Positions 9,256 to 17,601 of a DNA stretch of 64,000 nt are shown here, piece by piece. The stretch is taken from assembly GCA_020633675.1 (NCBI GenBank), contig JACKDE010000002.1, positions 186,001-250,000 of the forward strand, read 5' to 3'. Each line of letters opens with the position of its first letter. The stretch's first letter is position 1. The translations under genes were made by a program, and so were the position numbers. This stretch comes from Deferribacteres bacterium (GTDB lineage Bacteria; Zhuqueibacterota; Zhuqueibacteria; Zhuqueibacterales; Geothermadaptataceae). Below the pieces are notes generated by a model. The model had not been told where the DNA came from, searched no databases, and saw only the letters and a list, made by a program, of their open reading frames with translations.

Positions 9256-9340
9256 GCATTGCGGACTCATCGGTATTCAGTTTTTGGGGATTGCTGATTG
9301 GCGGGGAAGATTTCAGCTCTTTGAATGTTGACAAATATCC

Positions 9341-10057
9341 CTAATGCTTTTGACTTTTCCGGCTTCTTCGTTTCCAAATTTGTTCAATCGCGATCCATCC
9401 CAGAATGACCAGCACAATCCCGGCAATTTTATGCTGATCGATGCCGCCGGAATTGGTGGTTAAGATAATCAAATTGTGCATGGTGACGACTGGCAAAATC
9501 GAACCGAGGTCGTCGGCTAATTTGCCGAGCAGGAATCCACCGCCGAGGCAGATCAACGGAAAAATGAAAAGATCGAACTGCGTCGCAAACCTGAAATGCC
9601 ATACCCACCACACAGCAGCGATCAAAAGGTATTTCGCGTTTCGATTGAAGCCTTCCAGTGCATTCTGCAAATACTTTCTCCAACCGAATTCTTCCGCAAA
9701 AGCATAGAGTGTATTTACAGCAGCAAACGCAAATCCGAACAAAGATTCATTTATGCCAAAGCTGTTTTTCAGGCCAACGGTTGAAAAGGCTGCGACTGGC
9801 AAAATCAATATCAGGACGTTTTTGCCTTTGGTGGCCCCCAAAATGGTGATTTTGTTTGATACATCTTTATGAAATGCGAATGCTGCCAAAGCTGCCACCA
9901 GAGTGCTTATTCCCGCCAACAGATAACTGGAGCCAAAGAGAAAAGTGTCTTTTGCAATGGATTGGAAAAAACTGTCAACATAACCCTGCTGAATTGGGAA
10001 GGAGAGCCCCAGGGCAGTGAGAATAAAGAGAGCAATGTATTTCCATTCGATTTTCAT
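9341..10057 (-). CDS. CPBP-family intramembrane glutamic protease
   Basis: A multi-pass membrane protein of about 238 residues when started at the ATG at 10057 (MKIEWKYIALF), which has AGGCG 6 bases upstream; an ATG 12 codons earlier is possible. The CPBP (Abi, Rce1-like) signature is clear: EEFGWRKYL holds the catalytic EExxxR motif, and later membrane segments carry the conserved WHFRFAT histidine and a second asparagine/histidine region, MHNLIILTTN. Relatives cleave prenylated proteins or peptides in the membrane, and some give immunity to bacteriocins or process leader peptides. No peptide gene was recognised beside it. The small membrane protein gene upstream is on the same strand. Confidence 0.85.
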   Translation of the reverse strand: MKIEWKYIALFILTALGLSFPIQQGYVDSFFQSIAKDTFLFGSSYLLAGISTLVAALAAFAFHKDVSNKITILGATKGKNVLILILPVAAFSTVGLKNSFGINESLFGFAFAAVNTLYAFAEEFGWRKYLQNALEGFNRNAKYLLIAAVWWVWHFRFATQFDLFIFPLICLGGGFLLGKLADDLGSILPVVTMHNLIILTTNSGGIDQHKIAGIVLVILGWIAIEQIWKRRSRKSQKH

Positions 10058-10167
10058 ATTGCGCCTGTTAGCAATCCTTTCCTCGAAATTCATCCAGTTG
10101 AAGGCACAGAACGACTCTCAATCCCGCGGCTGTTAAGCCATTCCATCTTGGCTTTGCAATAGAAAAG

Positions 10168-10422
10168 TTAGATCTGGCCCGAGGTTTTGCCTTTTGTAAA
10201 CATAAAAATACCAGCGATTCCGATCACAGCGGCCAGGCTTCCGTAAGCTGAATACATTTGTATATCAAGTTCAGCTTGCGCCTTTATTCGATCTTCGACA
10301 AAGTCTTTTTTCTGTAGAAGCTCAGACGAAATAGTTGCTTTGGCAGAACCAAACCAGCTAAAAATACCCAAACCGATTGCAGCAAAAAACAGAATCAATC
10401 CAGCAATCCGAAGTATGCTCAT
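10168..10422 (-). CDS. small two-helix membrane protein, unknown function
   Basis: An 84-residue protein started at the ATG at 10422, chosen because GAGGGGGC lies 5-12 bases upstream; an in-frame ATG 11 codons earlier lacks such a site. Two membrane helices are visible (about 4-22, ILRIAGLILFFAAIGLGIFS, and about 57-73), joined by a charged loop of about 30 residues (KKDFVEDRIKAQ). The first helix and the short loop resemble DUF3185-type small membrane proteins, but I am not certain. It may be transcribed together with the CPBP protease downstream (gap of 110 bp). Confidence 0.6.
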   Translation of the reverse strand: MSILRIAGLILFFAAIGLGIFSWFGSAKATISSELLQKKDFVEDRIKAQAELDIQMYSAYGSLAAVIGIAGIFMFTKGKTSGQI

Positions 10423-10815
10423 TTTAAAGCCCCCTCTAATCAGGTGTTCGATCAATTGAATTGAATGGAATGGATGCGTTGCTATTGTTTAGACTCAAAT
10501 TATGACGCAACGAAATGTTTTCATCACACAGCAGCGAAAGAAGGGATCATTTTTTTAAGTCTAAGCGATATGCGCGGCAAGAAGAGAATGTGTTGCAAAA
10601 ACATCTCATCCCCCTTCACCGAAATGATGTGTAATATGAAGAAGTATGGCCGTAATGTCAAGCATTTTGTACAGAAAGGGCACGGCCCGGATTGATCTCT
10701 TTGCTTTCTTTGATTGCAGTCAGTAACCGGATGCCCTGCAGAGTTTTGTTTGTGCGGTCGACTTGACTAAAATGGATTCATCTCTGCTCTCACAACGGCT
10801 GCATCCAGCAAAAAG
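10423..10815. other. intergenic region without a supported gene
   Basis: About 390 bp. A frame at 10465-10695 has neither a ribosome binding site nor a recognisable domain. The rest shows no clear promoter or structured RNA. Confidence 0.35.
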
Positions 10816-11610
10816 CTATCGCTGAACCGACTGCAAAACTCCCAAAATGATTGAAACCTGTTCATCGGGCAATGAACACAAACGGACTCTTTCTTTTGAA
10901 AGCTTTCCGCCACGCAGAATCTCATAGCCATGCAGCTCCCCGGGCATGCTATTCGGGATCATATCGAAAATTGTGGAAAAAAAAGTAAGGGCAGCCACGT
11001 AGGAACCGGTTTCAGATGGATGCGAGCCATCATTCATGTATAATTCCATTTTTTGCTGTTCCCTTAGCTCTTCCCAAACCATGCCAACCGGAGCTGTTTT
11101 GCTCTGCAAATCATGTGCGATTTCCAGATAGGCACCGGTTAAAAACCGTTGCTGATCAGGCGCAGTTTTTCTGCACCAGGTCATAAAAAAGATGGTCTGC
11201 GCCCCGCTCTGTTTAATCTCGCGATCGAATTTACGCGCGTATTCAAAAAATTGTTTTGGGCTGTCGGGATCAGCCAGGTTTGCTGAGCCGAACATGCTCT
11301 GCCCCTGCAAGATAACGTAATCCCAATGCGCAGTTCTGATTTCATGCAAAGCTTCGCCAACATCCCAATGTTTTTTTAATGTAGCGCCGCCCCCGCCAAT
11401 GAACTTGGCTGTGACTTCAGTGTCCGGGAATTGACTTTGCACCAGATTCTTAAACATTTGGGGCATGCTGTGATAGTAGGTGTAGCTATTGCCGACAAAT
11501 AAAACCCGAAGCTTGTTTTGCTCTGCGGCGAAAGTGTTCCCTTCAAAGAAGACCAAGAGCAACGTCAGGCTTAAGAGAGCCGGGAGTAATTTTTTAAACC
11601 GTTTTAACAT
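10816..11610 (-). CDS. secreted SGNH/GDSL-type hydrolase-like protein
   Basis: Read from the ATG at 11610, which gives a 264-residue protein with a typical signal peptide (MLKRFKKLLPALLSLTLLLV, cleavage near TFAAEQ). The frame is open for 34 codons further upstream, but that part does not look like protein and would bury the signal. The SGNH pattern is visible: block I is LFVGNSYTYY with Ser42 as the nucleophile, a glycine-rich block II is GGGGATL, and the catalytic Asp and His sit in NDGSHPSETGSY. These enzymes are esterases or acetylhydrolases that act on glycans or lipids; DUF4886-like relatives have the same GNSYT opening. It should be exported to the periplasm or surface. Confidence 0.8.
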   Translation of the reverse strand: MLKRFKKLLPALLSLTLLLVFFEGNTFAAEQNKLRVLFVGNSYTYYHSMPQMFKNLVQSQFPDTEVTAKFIGGGGATLKKHWDVGEALHEIRTAHWDYVILQGQSMFGSANLADPDSPKQFFEYARKFDREIKQSGAQTIFFMTWCRKTAPDQQRFLTGAYLEIAHDLQSKTAPVGMVWEELREQQKMELYMNDGSHPSETGSYVAALTFFSTIFDMIPNSMPGELHGYEILRGGKLSKERVRLCSLPDEQVSIILGVLQSVQR

Positions 11611-12071
11611 CAGAAACACCCTTTTTATATGATTCAATGCTGCCGTAAGCATGATTCTGCTACGGGAGATAAACCAATAATCCCCGAACAAAATCGCCAA
11701 GCCCAATGTCAATGCGCTCTAAGGTGCAGCATTTCAGTCTGCCTTATTTGCATAAATCTGGAATCCAAAGAGTAGTCGGGCTGGCAATCTGGTCTGCTTG
11801 TCAAATATAGAAAAAATGACCAAACAGATGAAAAGTATGTGTGAAATGCTCATAGTTCATGTAAAATGAACTGATGCGCAAAAGGTTTCGCTTTTAAATC
11901 AGGCTCTTTTCATCCTGCTCCAATGGGCAGTATTTGACCGCCCACTTAGCAGAGTTTTGCTTGCAATGCCGGATGCGAATCGCTATCATGTTTTTCCGGC
12001 TTTTGGTTTATCGTTTTCCGACATTGCCTTTATCTAGCCAATTGCCACCCACAAAAATTCAGGAGACCCGC
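11611..12071. other. divergent intergenic region with one small palindrome
   Basis: About 460 bp between the SGNH hydrolase and the PQQ-propeller gene. The only structure I see is the palindrome listed at 11854-11872 and the AGGAG ribosome binding site at 12061-12065. Confidence 0.4.
11854..11872. promoter_or_regulatory. possible operator palindrome AGTTCAT-N5-ATGAACT
   Basis: A perfect 7-bp inverted repeat with a 5-base spacer lies about 200 bp before the PQQ-propeller gene and 240 bp before the divergent SGNH gene. It has the size of a binding site for a dimeric regulator, but no regulator gene is next to it and a chance match cannot be excluded. Confidence 0.25.
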
Positions 12072-13430
12072 ATGCGAAAAAATGTCCTTTTTGCAGCCGC
12101 CGCTGTGACTATTTTATGCGTGGCCAATGCGAACGCGCAAACAGATGAGGGCGTGCATTGGCCGATGTTTCGCGGGCCACAGGCAGTTGGCATTGCGGAA
12201 GGTTTTGCCACCCCCACCAAATGGGATGTCGAAAGTGGCGAAAACATCAAATGGAAAACTGCCATTCCAGGCCTTGGCCACGCCAGCCCGGTGATTTGGG
12301 GCGATCGCGTGTTTGTGGTGTCGGCCATCAGCAGCGGCCAAAAAGACCCTTATTTGAAAGTCGGCTTGTACGGCAACATCGATCCGGTGGACGATCCGTC
12401 GGTGCACCAATGGTTGCTCTATTGCCTTGACAAAAATTCCGGCAAAATGATCTGGGAGAAACTGGCCTATGAAGGCGTGCCGCGTATTAAACGCCACACT
12501 AAATCGAGCCATGCCAGTTCCACGCCGGCAACCAATGGCGCATACCTGGTCACGTTTTTAGGCTCGGAAGGGCTGTTTTGTTTTGATTTCGATGGCAACC
12601 TGATGTGGCGCAAGGACCTCGGTACCCTGGATGCCGGTTTCTTTCGTGTGCCGGAAGCGCAATGGGGCTTCGCCAGCTCTCCGATGATTTACGAAAACAA
12701 AGTGCTGGTGCAGTGTGATGTGCAGGAAAATTCATTCATCGCTGCGTTTGATCTCAAAACCGGCAAGGAAATCTGGCGCACCGCCCGCGAAGACGTGCCC
12801 ACCTGGTCGACACCGATGGTGCATGTCAGCGACAAACGCGCGCAGGTGATCGCCAACGGCTGGAAGCACATCGGTGGCTACGATTTGGATACTGGCAAAC
12901 CACTGTGGTGGATGCGCGGTGGCGGCGATATTCCGGTGCCTGTGCCTGTGGTTGCGCACGATTTGATTTTTATCACCAACGCCCATGGCGGCATGGCGCC
13001 GATCTATGCGATACGTACCGAAGCCACTGGCGATATTACCCTCGAAGATGACGAATCTGCCAATGCTGGTGTGGCATGGAGCGAATCGCGAACCGGCGCC
13101 TATATGGTGTCACCGCTGGTGTATGGCGACGAACTCTATATTTTGAAAAACAACGGTGTGCTCACCTGCTTCGATGCCAAAACCGGCAAGCGCCACTATC
13201 AAATGCGGCTCGGCACCGGCCAAACCGGCTTTACAGCTTCACCGGTGGCTGCTAATGGCGTGATCTATTTCAGCGGTGAGTATGGCGAGATTTTTATGGT
13301 CAAAGCCGGTCCGGAGTTCGAATTGCTGGGCGGCAATGAAATGCACGAAATCTGCATGGCGTCACCGGCGATTTCGGAGGGCATGCTGTTTTTTCGCACC
13401 CGAGGGCATGTCGTTGCGATTGGCGAGTAG
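12072..13430 (+). CDS. secreted PQQ-like beta-propeller protein
   Basis: Start taken at the ATG at 12072, with AGGAG at 12061-12065. This gives 452 residues and a good signal peptide (RKNVLFAAAAVTILCVANANAQ). The body is made of beta-propeller blades with the PQQ/quinoprotein signature (WxxDLxTGKxxW-like), for example DLKTGKEIWR, DLDTGKPLWW, DAKTGKRHYQ and the opening WPMFRGPQ. The WPxFRGP opening is typical of planctomycete and FCB quinoprotein-like proteins. No catalytic Asp or Cys pair of true alcohol dehydrogenases was identified, so it may be structural or bind a ligand rather than oxidise alcohols. Location: periplasm or outside. Confidence 0.85.
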   Translation: MRKNVLFAAAAVTILCVANANAQTDEGVHWPMFRGPQAVGIAEGFATPTKWDVESGENIKWKTAIPGLGHASPVIWGDRVFVVSAISSGQKDPYLKVGLYGNIDPVDDPSVHQWLLYCLDKNSGKMIWEKLAYEGVPRIKRHTKSSHASSTPATNGAYLVTFLGSEGLFCFDFDGNLMWRKDLGTLDAGFFRVPEAQWGFASSPMIYENKVLVQCDVQENSFIAAFDLKTGKEIWRTAREDVPTWSTPMVHVSDKRAQVIANGWKHIGGYDLDTGKPLWWMRGGGDIPVPVPVVAHDLIFITNAHGGMAPIYAIRTEATGDITLEDDESANAGVAWSESRTGAYMVSPLVYGDELYILKNNGVLTCFDAKTGKRHYQMRLGTGQTGFTASPVAANGVIYFSGEYGEIFMVKAGPEFELLGGNEMHEICMASPAISEGMLFFRTRGHVVAIGE

Positions 13431-13445
13431 GCGGTGCTGAATGCG

Positions 13446-13473
13446 GTAGAGATTTGGCGCGCCAAATCCCTAC
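13446..13473. repeat. 28-bp palindrome centred on GGCGCGCC
   Basis: GTAGAGATTTGG and CCAAATCCCTAC face each other around GCGC, with one mismatched pair. It lies 15 bp after the PQQ-propeller stop. A second palindrome of the same length, centre and GTAG/CTAC ends lies at 27186-27213. There is no T-run, so it is not a standard terminator. Confidence 0.6.
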
Positions 13474-13509
13474 AAACAGCAATCAAATAATCATTTTAAG
13501 GAAAGCAAA

Positions 13510-14472
13510 ATGCAACCATCTGTTCATGGCATACACCATGTCACCGTCATCGCCGGTGATGCGCAGGAAAATCTCAATTTTTACGTCGGCGTCATGGGGA
13601 TGCGTCTGGTGAAAAAAAGTGTGAATCAGGATGCCACCGATACCTATCATTTATTTTATGCCGACGGTGCCGGCACACCCGGTACCGATTTGACTTTTTT
13701 CCCATGGCCAGCCTTGCCACCGGGGCAACTGGGCACCGGTATCACTGTCGAAGTACCGTTCGCCGTGCCGACCGGCAGTTTATCGTACTGGCAGGAGCGC
13801 TTCAAAAAGCTGAACGTGCATTTTGAAGCGCCCGAAATGCGTTTTGGCGAAAAAACATTGCCATTTACCGATCCACATGGGCTGCAATTGGCGCTGGTCG
13901 AAACCGATGATGTGCGCGATTTTGTGCCGTGGGACAAAAGCCCGGTGCCGGCAGATTTCCAGTTGCGCGGCATGCACGCAGTGCGCCTTTGGGAGCACAC
14001 ACTCGACCCCACTGTCGCGCTGCTGACCGGACCGATGGGCTTCAAAAAAGTCGGCGAAGAAAATAACTGGGTACGCCTGGCGGCCAAGGATGGTGGCTCT
14101 GGCTGTTTCATCGAATTGAAGGCAATGCCCGGCCATCCTCATGGTGAATGGGGCACGGGCGCAGTGCACCATGTAGCTTGGCGAACTAAAGATTCTGACG
14201 AAGAAATGTCGCTGCAGGCTGCAATCTCACGGCTTGGTTTGCGACCGACGCCGCAGATCGACCGGTTCTGGTTCCGATCGGTGTATTTTAGAGAGCCGGG
14301 TGGAACACTGTTTGAACTGGCAACCGATGGCCCGGGATTCGACCGTGATGAAGATATGGCGGCACTTGGCGAGAAGCTGATTTTGCCACCCTGGCTTGAA
14401 CGCGAGCGCCATAAAATCGAGATTGGCCTGCCGTTATTGAACATGCCAGATGTGAAAAAATATTCATTTTAA
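13510..14472 (+). CDS. ring-cleaving dioxygenase of the VOC/glyoxalase superfamily
   Basis: A 320-residue cytoplasmic protein with two vicinal-oxygen-chelate modules. Module 1 opens with HGIHHVTVIAGDAQENLNFY (metal His) and carries the DLTFFPWP strand. Module 2 includes LRGMHAVRLWE and a third metal-site region GAVHHVAWRT, with the metal-binding Glu in GTLFELATDGPGF. This layout matches the MhqA/MhqO (YkcA-like) family, Fe-dependent enzymes that open hydroquinone or catechol-type rings and often protect against quinones. Ribosome binding site: AAGGAAAG before the start. It is the first gene of a plus-strand run that includes the lipoprotein and carboxypeptidase. Confidence 0.88.
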   Translation: MQPSVHGIHHVTVIAGDAQENLNFYVGVMGMRLVKKSVNQDATDTYHLFYADGAGTPGTDLTFFPWPALPPGQLGTGITVEVPFAVPTGSLSYWQERFKKLNVHFEAPEMRFGEKTLPFTDPHGLQLALVETDDVRDFVPWDKSPVPADFQLRGMHAVRLWEHTLDPTVALLTGPMGFKKVGEENNWVRLAAKDGGSGCFIELKAMPGHPHGEWGTGAVHHVAWRTKDSDEEMSLQAAISRLGLRPTPQIDRFWFRSVYFREPGGTLFELATDGPGFDRDEDMAALGEKLILPPWLERERHKIEIGLPLLNMPDVKKYSF

Positions 14473-14490
14473 TCGAAAAGGAATGCAAGA

Positions 14491-14943
14491 ATGGGCAAAA
14501 AAATTGGCCTTGCCATTTTGATGGTCGCTCTGTGTGCTTGTGCAAAAGAGCCTGAGCAGGCAGCACGGCAAGCACCCGAGCACGGCTTGAAAAAACTGCG
14601 AAACGCGACTGAAGAGCAGATTCAGCAGTTGCGCAACGCTGGCGCCGAGATCATCGTACAGGAAAAAGATTACATTATCGTCAGCACCGAAAATGTAGCA
14701 CAGACGCTCGATCTGCGTTTCGAAGCCATATCGGAAAGCGATTTGGTGCAGCGCTTCGTCCATGTGCTTTTAACGGATCGATCCGAGTTGCAGCAGGTTG
14801 TCAACAGCGGCATGGACTATTGGGAGCTGAAGGGTGATACCGTCGTTGGCCGCGCGTTTGATGTGCAAATTGAACAGCTTCGCAAAGAAGGATTCACCGT
14901 TGATATTATTGCCCAAAATGCCAGCGCGCGGGAGGAGAAATAG
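14491..14943 (+). CDS. lipoprotein resembling a free M14 carboxypeptidase prodomain
   Basis: A 150-residue predicted lipoprotein with signal and lipobox LMVALCAC (lipidated Cys near residue 15-17). The mature part is mostly charged. Its second half reads VLLTDRSELQQVVNSGMDYW and then, after a short gap, EQLRKEGFTVDIIAQN. This is the alpha/beta pattern seen in activation prodomains of bacterial M14 carboxypeptidases, ending in the usual 'L-x-x-x-G-[FY]-x-V-x-[IV]-[IL]' strand; the first half carries a shorter echo (LRNAGAEIIVQEKDYIIV). Its stop is 2 bp before the start of the M14 gene, so the two are translationally coupled. I infer a prodomain-type inhibitor or chaperone of that enzyme; there is no direct proof. 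Confidence 0.7.
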   Translation: MGKKIGLAILMVALCACAKEPEQAARQAPEHGLKKLRNATEEQIQQLRNAGAEIIVQEKDYIIVSTENVAQTLDLRFEAISESDLVQRFVHVLLTDRSELQQVVNSGMDYWELKGDTVVGRAFDVQIEQLRKEGFTVDIIAQNASAREEK

Positions 14944-14945
14944 CC

Positions 14946-15971
14946 ATGACCGTATCGAGAAAATCGACTTATCCATTTTGGACGCTGATACTGGCGCTGG
15001 CGATTGTTCAATTCGGTTGCCCGAATGGTGGGGGTGGCTTGCCGGATCCGTCTGCCGGTTTGTATCACACCTATGCAGAACTCGATGCCGAAATGCATGC
15101 CTTGGCTGCCAATCATCCCGGTCTCGCGCAAATCAGCTCAATCGGCAAATCTTTGGAAGGCCGCGATTTGTGGGCGCTCAAAATCAGCGACAATGTTGCC
15201 AGCAACGAAGATGAAGCTGATGTCGTGTTTGTCGGCGGTCACCATGCGCGTGAGTGGATTTCGGTCGAGGTGCCGCTGATGATCGCGCAGCACTTGCTGG
15301 AAAACTATGCCAGCGATGCCTCCGTTAAAAACTTGGTCGACCAATCGGAGATTTGGATTGTGCCGATGGTCAATCCGGATGGCCATAACTACTCAGTCAC
15401 GACGGACCGGCTTTGGCGTAAAAATCGCCGCAACAATGGCGATGGTACCTTTGGCGTCGATTTAAACCGAAACTACAGCCATGAGTGGGGCGGCCCTGGA
15501 TCGTCCGGCAGCACCTACTCCGAAACCTACCGCGGCCCAAGTCCGTTTTCGGAACCGGAAACACAGGCCGTGCGGGATTTTCTACAGCAGCAGGCACCGA
15601 AAGCATTGATCAGCTATCACAGCTATTCGCAACTGGTGCTTTATCCGTGGGGCCATACCAACAGTCCAGCGCCTGATGAAGCATTGCTGCGTCAAATGGC
15701 TGTCGCGATTGCCGATGCGATTCGCGCTGTGCACAATGTCAGCTATACGCCGGAGCAATCTTCCGAGTTGTATCTGGCCAGCGGCGATACCACGGACTGG
15801 CTCTATGCCTTGCTGGCAGTACCATCGTTTACCATCGAATTGCGGCCGCGCAGCAGCAGCCCTGGGTTCGAATTGCCGGAAAATCAAATCGTGCCGACAT
15901 TCGAGGAAAATCTGCCTGCCGCGCTCAACCTGATTGACTGGGCGATTCAACAAAGCAATGTAACGATGTGA
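14946..15971 (+). CDS. M14-family zinc carboxypeptidase (lipoprotein, no prodomain)
   Basis: A 341-residue enzyme with an N-terminal lipoprotein signal (TLILALAIVQFGC). The M14 domain starts almost directly afterwards (YHTYAELDAEMHALAANHPG). The zinc ligands are visible: H100 and E103 in HHAREW and the third ligand in SYHSYSQ. Substrate-binding segments are NPDGHNYS and DLNRNYSHEWG, and the catalytic glutamate is E298 in FTIELRP. Such enzymes remove C-terminal residues from peptides. The usual prodomain of about 90 residues is absent, and a prodomain-like protein is encoded by the gene that ends 2 bp upstream. It should sit at the periplasmic or outer face of a membrane. Confidence 0.92.
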   Translation: MTVSRKSTYPFWTLILALAIVQFGCPNGGGGLPDPSAGLYHTYAELDAEMHALAANHPGLAQISSIGKSLEGRDLWALKISDNVASNEDEADVVFVGGHHAREWISVEVPLMIAQHLLENYASDASVKNLVDQSEIWIVPMVNPDGHNYSVTTDRLWRKNRRNNGDGTFGVDLNRNYSHEWGGPGSSGSTYSETYRGPSPFSEPETQAVRDFLQQQAPKALISYHSYSQLVLYPWGHTNSPAPDEALLRQMAVAIADAIRAVHNVSYTPEQSSELYLASGDTTDWLYALLAVPSFTIELRPRSSSPGFELPENQIVPTFEENLPAALNLIDWAIQQSNVTM

Positions 15972-15977
15972 GATTTT

Positions 15978-17573
15978 ATGGATAAGCTCCAAAAAACGAT
16001 AGCCTTGTTGGGTTTTCCTGTCCTGCTTTTCGCCCAGGAAGACCCCTATCCACCCGGTACGGTACAGATGACGCCGGAAATCGACCTGAACCTGGAATCC
16101 GTTCCTTTGATCGTGCCGGAAAAATTCAAGGGTCTGGTTTCGGAAAACCTGAGCCTGAATCTGCCGCCAGGTTTTTCGGTCAAAGTTTTTGCCGTGGCTG
16201 GCTTGCAGGGCCCGCGCATGATGGCTTTCAATAAAGACGGCATTCTGCACGTCGCCAATATGAAAGCCGGTGGCGCCGACGAGTTTACACCCAGGGGCAA
16301 TTCGTCCAGCCAGATTGTCGCCCTGCCAGACAGGGACAACGACGGGGTTGCTGATACCGTCATCGTTGCGGCAGACCAACTCAGGTGGGCAAACAGCCTG
16401 GCGTTTTACAAGGACGATATGTATGTAGCCGACACTCACCAGATCGTCAAATTCACCGATGCCGACGGCGATTTGGTCTACGAAAGCCGGAAAATTTTCG
16501 CAGACAACATCCCCACGGCCGGCAGTCCGCACATCACCCGCACGATCGTCATCGACGAAGCGAAGGGCATTTTTTACCTGTCCGTCGGTTCCTCCTGCGA
16601 TGTCTGCCGCGAAAGCGATCCCGAACGCGCGACCGTGCTGCAGTTCAATGCCGACGGCACCGGGCGCAGAGTTTTCGCCACAGGCCTGCGCAACGCCATC
16701 GGCCTCGACATTCATCCGGTAACCGGCGAGCTGTGGGCGACCAACAACGGCCACACGGAAGCGGACAGCTCGATGCCTCCCGAGTGGATCGACATCGTCC
16801 GCGATGGCGGTTTTTACGGCTGGCCTTTGGCGTTCGGCTACCAGGTTTATATTGATTTTGGCATTCGTGGCCACTGGCGCGTACCGCCCATAACCAAAGC
16901 AGACAGCCTTTTGGTCGAAAGCATGCTGCGACCCGCCGCGCTGGTTGACGCCCACGTCGCGCCGATGGACATCCATTTTTATCCCGACGGCAATTTCCCT
17001 GCGCAATATCACAATGCCGCTTTTGTCGCATACCGCTCTGGTTTCCGAGGGCCGGACCCGGGCCACAAGGTGGTGGCTCTGTTCGTCGATCCGGATGGCA
17101 GCAATGCCCGCGTTGGTGATTTTTTAACCGGTTTCTGGCCAAGCCCCTCCGATCAGGGCAATATCTGGGGCAAACCTGTCGGGCTTGCCAGCGACGGCGA
17201 AGGAAATCTCTACCTCAGCAGCGACTGGATCAACCACATCATTTTAAGAGTGGAATTTCAGGGCGATCCGCAAACTGGCGTATCGGATGAAGGGCACGGT
17301 GCGCTGCCTTTGAGCGTCGTTCTCGAGCAAAATTATCCCAATCCTTTCAATCCTTCGACCAAAATTCGATACACATTGCCGCAAGCTGATCACGCAACAC
17401 TGAAAATTTACAACCTCGTGGGGCAAGAAGTTGCCAGTCTGGTCGATCAGTTTCAACACGCTGGCGAGTATGAAGTGATGTGGAACGCCTCGAACTTCCC
17501 CGATGGCATTTATTTTTATAGACTCTCCACGGGAGATTTTGTCGAAACCAGGAAATTATTGTTTGTGAAATGA
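15978..17573 (+). CDS. secreted sorbosone/glucose-dehydrogenase-like propeller with C-terminal sorting domain
   Basis: A 531-residue protein with a short N-terminal signal (ALLGFPVLLFAQ) and a soluble PQQ-dependent dehydrogenase fold, recognised from LPPGFSVKVFA, GLRNAIGLDIHPVTGELWATNN and the DGNLYLSSDW ending. Members of this fold (glucose or L-sorbosone dehydrogenases and PKD-linked relatives) oxidise sugars or bind PQQ and Ca2+. A cysteine pair in SSCDVCRES could bind metal or form a disulfide. The last 85 residues, from NYPNPFNPSTKIRY to KLLFVK, form the FlgD-like T9SS-type sorting module, so export through the outer membrane is expected. It starts 6 bp after the carboxypeptidase gene and may share its transcript. 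Confidence 0.85.
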   Translation: MDKLQKTIALLGFPVLLFAQEDPYPPGTVQMTPEIDLNLESVPLIVPEKFKGLVSENLSLNLPPGFSVKVFAVAGLQGPRMMAFNKDGILHVANMKAGGADEFTPRGNSSSQIVALPDRDNDGVADTVIVAADQLRWANSLAFYKDDMYVADTHQIVKFTDADGDLVYESRKIFADNIPTAGSPHITRTIVIDEAKGIFYLSVGSSCDVCRESDPERATVLQFNADGTGRRVFATGLRNAIGLDIHPVTGELWATNNGHTEADSSMPPEWIDIVRDGGFYGWPLAFGYQVYIDFGIRGHWRVPPITKADSLLVESMLRPAALVDAHVAPMDIHFYPDGNFPAQYHNAAFVAYRSGFRGPDPGHKVVALFVDPDGSNARVGDFLTGFWPSPSDQGNIWGKPVGLASDGEGNLYLSSDWINHIILRVEFQGDPQTGVSDEGHGALPLSVVLEQNYPNPFNPSTKIRYTLPQADHATLKIYNLVGQEVASLVDQFQHAGEYEVMWNASNFPDGIYFYRLSTGDFVETRKLLFVK

Positions 17574-17601
17574 GCCTGGTAAAGTTAGTGAGGAAACCAT
17601 T

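Noticed and set aside
10465..10695. 76-codon plus-strand frame
   Set aside because: No ribosome binding site and no recognised domain. Treated as intergenic.
15582..17066. 494-codon open frame on the minus strand
   Set aside because: It lies antisense to the carboxypeptidase and sorbosone-dehydrogenase-like genes, whose domains are clear, and its product shows no signal peptide, domain or ribosome binding site. It is a by-product of codon bias.
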